A DNA stretch of 9,798 nucleotides from CAYVUB01 sp964454675 (GTDB lineage: Bacteria; Bacteroidota; Bacteroidia; Flavobacteriales; Flavobacteriaceae), in assembly GCA_964454675.1 (NCBI GenBank), contig CAYVUB010000051.1, positions 1 through 9,798 of the forward strand, read 5' to 3'. Shown one piece after another: positions 6,285-9,798 of the stretch. The translations under genes and the position numbers were made by a program. Each line of letters starts with the position of its first letter. Position 1 is the stretch's first letter. The notes under the pieces are model-generated. The model was not told the origin of the DNA. It saw nothing but the letters and a program-made list of their open reading frames with translations, and made no database searches.

Positions 6285-6375
6285 CCCTTTTATTTCAAAA
6301 AACAGACGACCATTAAAATCCGGCTGCTACCTCACAAATCTTTCGCTTGATTGTCAACTCAACACCTCTTATCTT

Positions 6376-9300
6376 TTATTTAACAAACGGTTGCAAAACA
6401 GCTAATGCTTTATTTACAGAGGTTATATGTTCAAAAGTGATGATAAGCCGTAAGCCGTTTCTGGTTTGTTTTTCTTTTATTTTTCCCGATTGCGGATTGT
6501 ATTGAATGTGCTGTAACACGCTTGTAAATGCCTTACTTTGATAAAATGCGCTTTGCTGGTCGTTGATAAAATATCCTACCAGCTTTCCTTGCTTCATCAC
6601 AACACGCTCAAGACCCATTTTGGCTGCTATCCACTTGATGCGCACACTGTTCATCAGGTTTTTTACCTGTTCCGGCAAGTCGCCAAACCTATCAATAAGC
6701 TGGTTTTCAAAAATTTGCAAACTTTCTTCATCTTTAACATCATTAAGCTGTGTGTAGAGATTTAAACGCTCGGTAATACTATTTATATAATCATCAGGAA
6801 ACAGCAGCTCAAAATCGGAATCGATAGTAATGTCTTTAACGTAAGTTTTATCGACAGACTCATCATAATACAAGTCTTTAAACTCATTTTCTTTTAGTTC
6901 TTCAATGGCTTCATTGAGTATTTTCTGGTAGGTGTCAAAGCCTATATCGTTGATAAAGCCGCTTTGTTCACCGCCAAGCAAATCGCCGGCACCGCGTATT
7001 TCAAGGTCTTTCATGGCAATATTAAAGCCACTGCCCAGTTGTGTAAACTGCTCTAAAGCGGTGATGCGTTTGCGGGCATCATCGGTCATTTCAGAATACT
7101 CGGGTGTTATAAAATAGCAAAACGCTTTTTTATTGCTTCGTCCCACGCGACCACGCATTTGATGCAAATCGCTCAACCCGAAATTATTGGCATTATTGAT
7201 AAAAATAGTATTGGCATTGGACACATCAAGTCCGTTTTCAACAATGGTGGTACTTACCAACACATCAAACTCGCCGTTCATAAACGCCAGCATCAGCTCT
7301 TCAAGTTTTTTGCCTTCCATCTGTCCGTGGCCAACACGTATTTTTGCATCGGGTACCAACCGCTGGATCATTCCGGCAACTTCCTTGATATTTTCTATTC
7401 GGTTATGAATAAAGAATACCTGGCCGTCACGCTGAATTTCATAACTAATGGCATCCCGTATTATGGCTTCGTTAAAACGTACTACCTGACTTTCAATAGG
7501 ATAACGGTTTGGTGGCGGCGTTGTTATGACCGATAAATCCCGGGCTGCCATCAAACTGAATTGCAAAGTTCTCGGAATAGGCGTGGCAGTTAATGTCAAT
7601 ACATCGACATTTTCTTTTATGGTTTTGAGTTTTTCTTTGACGGCTACACCAAATTTCTGTTCTTCGTCAACAATAAGAAGCCCCAAATCTTTAAATTTTA
7701 CATTTTTATTAACCAACTGATGCGTGCCAATGATGATGTCTATTTTACCATTTTCAAGTCCGTCAAGAATATTCTTTTTTTCTTTTGCCGTGCGGAATCT
7801 GTTTAAATAATCGATGGTTACAGGAAATTCTTTTAACCGTTCAGAAAAGGTTCTTGAATGTTGATATGCCAAAATGGTGGTTGGTACCAAAACCGCTACC
7901 TGCTTACCGTTATCAACTGCTTTGAATGCCGCACGAATGGCAATTTCGGTTTTACCAAAACCTACATCGCCGCAAACCAAACGATCCATCGGGCGTTCGC
8001 TTTCCATATCGGCTTTAATATCGGCAGTTGCGGTAATCTGATCGGGGGTATCTTCATACAAAAACGAGGCTTCAAGCTCATGCTGCATGTAACTGTCCGG
8101 ATGGTATTGATAGCCTTTTTCAAGTTTTCGTTTGGCGTAAACTTGTATCAGATTAAACGCGATTTCTTTAACCCGCGATTTGGTTTTCTGCTTAAGGACT
8201 TTCCACGCATTACTGCCAAGTTTGTAGATTTTGGGTGGTTTACCGTCTTTACCGTTAAACCTGGTGATTTTATGCAGCGAGTGAATACTCAGGTACAACA
8301 CGTCGCGCTCGCCGTAAATCAATTTAATCGCTTCCTGCTTGCTGCCTTCGACATCTATTTTTTGAAGTCCGCCAAATTTCCCGATACCATGGTCAATATG
8401 TGTTACATAATCGCCAATTTCAAGATTGGTCAGTTCTTTGAGCGTAATGGCTTGTTTTTTTGCATACCCGTTTTTAAGATGAAACTTGTGGTAACGCTCA
8501 AAAATCTGATGATCGGTATAACAAGCTATTTTATAATCATGGTCAATAAACCCTTGATAAAGTGATAATACGATGGTTTTATAATGAATGTCCTGCTGTG
8601 GGTTTTCTAAGCTTATATCTTCAAAAATATCGTGAAACCGTTTGGCTTGCTGTTCGCCCGAACAGGCTATATAATTGGTATATCCGTTGTGATGGCTGGC
8701 ATTCAAATCGTCAATCAGTAATTCAAATTTTTTGTTGAATGACGGTTGCGGCGATGTGTTGAATACAATATTGTGTGATGTCTCGACTGACTGACTGCCG
8801 GTAAGGCTGACGCCCGACATGACAGTCGAAGTGCCAAATTCAACCGTGGTAAAATCGAGTAATTGGCGTTTTAGCAATTTTGAATTGCAGAATAATTCTT
8901 TGGGTGCAGCGTGCTTTATATCTTTTGAAAGTTGGTTGAACGCTGTTTCGGCTTTGGCAAAAAGAGTGTTGATTTTTCCGAATAACACATCGGCATCTTT
9001 AACAAAAACAACCGTATTTTGATGGATATAGTTTAAAAACGTTTGCCGTTCTTCCTGTAAAAATTTATTCTCTACATTGGGAATAACGCTTATTTTTTTT
9101 ATCTGATTGATTGAAAGCTGCGACTCGACGTCAAAAGTCCGGATGCTGTCAACCTCATCGCCAAAAAACTCGATACGGTAAGGCTCGTTATGCGAAAACG
9201 AAAACACGTCCACAATACCGCCCCGTACCGAAAATTCGCCGGGTTCGGTCACAAAATCGACACGTTTAAACCGGTATTCAAACAATACTTCGTTTACAAA

Positions 9301-9774
9301 ATCAATAGACAACTTATCCCCTATCGAAATTTTTAGAGTATTGCGTTCCAGCTCTTTTCTTGTCACTACTTTTTCAAAAACAGCATCGGGATAGGTAACA
9401 ATTACAGCAGGTTTTTTTCTTGAGCTAATGCGGTTTAAAACTTCGGCACGCAACAGGACATTAGCATTGTCTGTTTCTTCACCCGACGCGTCATAATGGT
9501 ATGGCCGCCTATAACTTCCGGGGTAAAAAAGCACATTTTTACCGCCAACCAATGCTTCTATATCATTCAGATAAAACGCAGCTTCTTCCTTATCATTAAA
9601 AATGAGCAGAAAAGGAACTTCAGAAGCTTTAAAAACTTCAGAAACCACAAAAGAAAACGCCGACCCGACCAACCCTTTTAAATGGGTTTTACTTCCCGAA
9701 ACGGCAACAGCAACCTGCAGATTTTGCGTTTGCAAAGCCCGGGCATAAGTTTGCGAGAGATGTTCTGTACTCAA
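6376..9774 (-). CDS. mfd: Transcription-repair coupling factor Mfd
   Basis: This cytoplasmic ATP-dependent DNA translocase removes RNA polymerase stalled at DNA damage and recruits UvrA. At 1132 residues it is close to E. coli Mfd (1148). A UvrB-like module lies at about 30-210, with GLVGSAFSF (34-42) and the segment EPGEFSVRGGIVDVF (177-191). The CarD-like RNA-polymerase-interacting domain is at about 452-505 (GDYVTHIDHGIGKF at 454-467). The helicase core has Walker A GDVGFGKT (602-609, Lys608), DEEQ (703-706), TLTATPIPRTL (727-737), IVENGLD (844-850) and QMRGRVGRS (872-880). The C-terminal UvrA-binding regulatory domain spans about 985-1130. The start used is TTG at 9774; no Met codon occurs in frame until residue 319. 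The frame stays open to the window edge, so an upstream start cannot be excluded, although a promoter motif at 9791-9798 supports the TTG. It is convergent with the desaturase-family gene. Confidence 0.96.
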   Translation of the reverse strand: MSTEHLSQTYARALQTQNLQVAVAVSGSKTHLKGLVGSAFSFVVSEVFKASEVPFLLIFNDKEEAAFYLNDIEALVGGKNVLFYPGSYRRPYHYDASGEETDNANVLLRAEVLNRISSRKKPAVIVTYPDAVFEKVVTRKELERNTLKISIGDKLSIDFVNEVLFEYRFKRVDFVTEPGEFSVRGGIVDVFSFSHNEPYRIEFFGDEVDSIRTFDVESQLSINQIKKISVIPNVENKFLQEERQTFLNYIHQNTVVFVKDADVLFGKINTLFAKAETAFNQLSKDIKHAAPKELFCNSKLLKRQLLDFTTVEFGTSTVMSGVSLTGSQSVETSHNIVFNTSPQPSFNKKFELLIDDLNASHHNGYTNYIACSGEQQAKRFHDIFEDISLENPQQDIHYKTIVLSLYQGFIDHDYKIACYTDHQIFERYHKFHLKNGYAKKQAITLKELTNLEIGDYVTHIDHGIGKFGGLQKIDVEGSKQEAIKLIYGERDVLYLSIHSLHKITRFNGKDGKPPKIYKLGSNAWKVLKQKTKSRVKEIAFNLIQVYAKRKLEKGYQYHPDSYMQHELEASFLYEDTPDQITATADIKADMESERPMDRLVCGDVGFGKTEIAIRAAFKAVDNGKQVAVLVPTTILAYQHSRTFSERLKEFPVTIDYLNRFRTAKEKKNILDGLENGKIDIIIGTHQLVNKNVKFKDLGLLIVDEEQKFGVAVKEKLKTIKENVDVLTLTATPIPRTLQFSLMAARDLSVITTPPPNRYPIESQVVRFNEAIIRDAISYEIQRDGQVFFIHNRIENIKEVAGMIQRLVPDAKIRVGHGQMEGKKLEELMLAFMNGEFDVLVSTTIVENGLDVSNANTIFINNANNFGLSDLHQMRGRVGRSNKKAFCYFITPEYSEMTDDARKRITALEQFTQLGSGFNIAMKDLEIRGAGDLLGGEQSGFINDIGFDTYQKILNEAIEELKENEFKDLYYDESVDKTYVKDITIDSDFELLFPDDYINSITERLNLYTQLNDVKDEESLQIFENQLIDRFGDLPEQVKNLMNSVRIKWIAAKMGLERVVMKQGKLVGYFINDQQSAFYQSKAFTSVLQHIQYNPQSGKIKEKQTRNGLRLIITFEHITSVNKALAVLQPFVK

Positions 9775-9790
9775 AGCACTATGTTTTGCG

Positions 9791-9798
9791 CAAAGATA
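9791..9798 (-). promoter_or_regulatory. Bacteroidota-type -7 promoter motif for mfd
   Basis: Read on the minus strand, the last eight bases of the window are TATCTTTG, an exact match to TAnnTTTG. The TTG start of mfd is 16 bp beyond the G, the same spacing as for the isoaspartyl peptidase. Any -33 element is outside the window. Confidence 0.45.

Noticed and set aside
6285..6375. Terminator between the convergent desaturase-family gene and mfd
   Set aside because: Only 4-bp stems such as TTGA/TCAA were found, and none is followed by a T-run on either strand.
7159..7536. 125-codon open frame on the + strand
   Set aside because: It is antisense to the Mfd helicase motifs, and its composition reflects the complementary coding strand.
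7858..8565. 235-codon open frame on the + strand
   Set aside because: It lies wholly opposite the conserved helicase and polymerase-interacting region of mfd, has no promoter or recognisable protein features, and is best explained as an antisense shadow.

Overview
The window suggests a heterotrophic member of the Bacteroidota. DNA composition is moderately AT-rich. Starts lack clear Shine-Dalgarno sequences and sit behind A-rich leaders. Copies of the Bacteroidota -7 promoter motif (TAnnTTTG) lie just upstream of three genes: TATTTTTG before the isoaspartyl peptidase, TATTTTTG before the cyanophycinase, and TATCTTTG before mfd. The assignment is inferred from these signals and protein character, not from a database search.

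The left two thirds (about 173-5335) form a cyanophycin storage locus. A plant-type isoaspartyl peptidase/asparaginase (+) is followed by a small three-helix membrane protein (+). That protein converges on a cyanophycinase, CphB (-). CphB in turn diverges, across about 200 bp, from a full-length cyanophycin synthetase, CphA (+). Together these could make multi-L-arginyl-poly-L-aspartate from Asp, Arg and ATP (CphA), cut it to beta-Asp-Arg dipeptides (CphB), and split the dipeptides back to Asp and Arg (isoaspartyl peptidase). None of the three enzymes has a visible signal peptide, so the cycle looks intracellular. The membrane protein has no recognised function. A strong intrinsic terminator closes cphA.

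The right third is probably unrelated housekeeping sequence: a sterol desaturase/fatty-acid hydroxylase family membrane protein (+), converging on the transcription-repair coupling factor Mfd (-). Mfd appears to start at a TTG about 25 bp from the right edge, with its -7 promoter motif at the very edge.

Non-coding points of note: a hexanucleotide array flanked by 9-bp direct repeats at the left edge; a potentially structured 108-bp segment and a 20-bp palindrome between the peptidase and the membrane-protein gene; and a copy of the palindrome half-site in the cphB/cphA divergent region. No rRNA, tRNA, CRISPR array or insertion sequence was seen.
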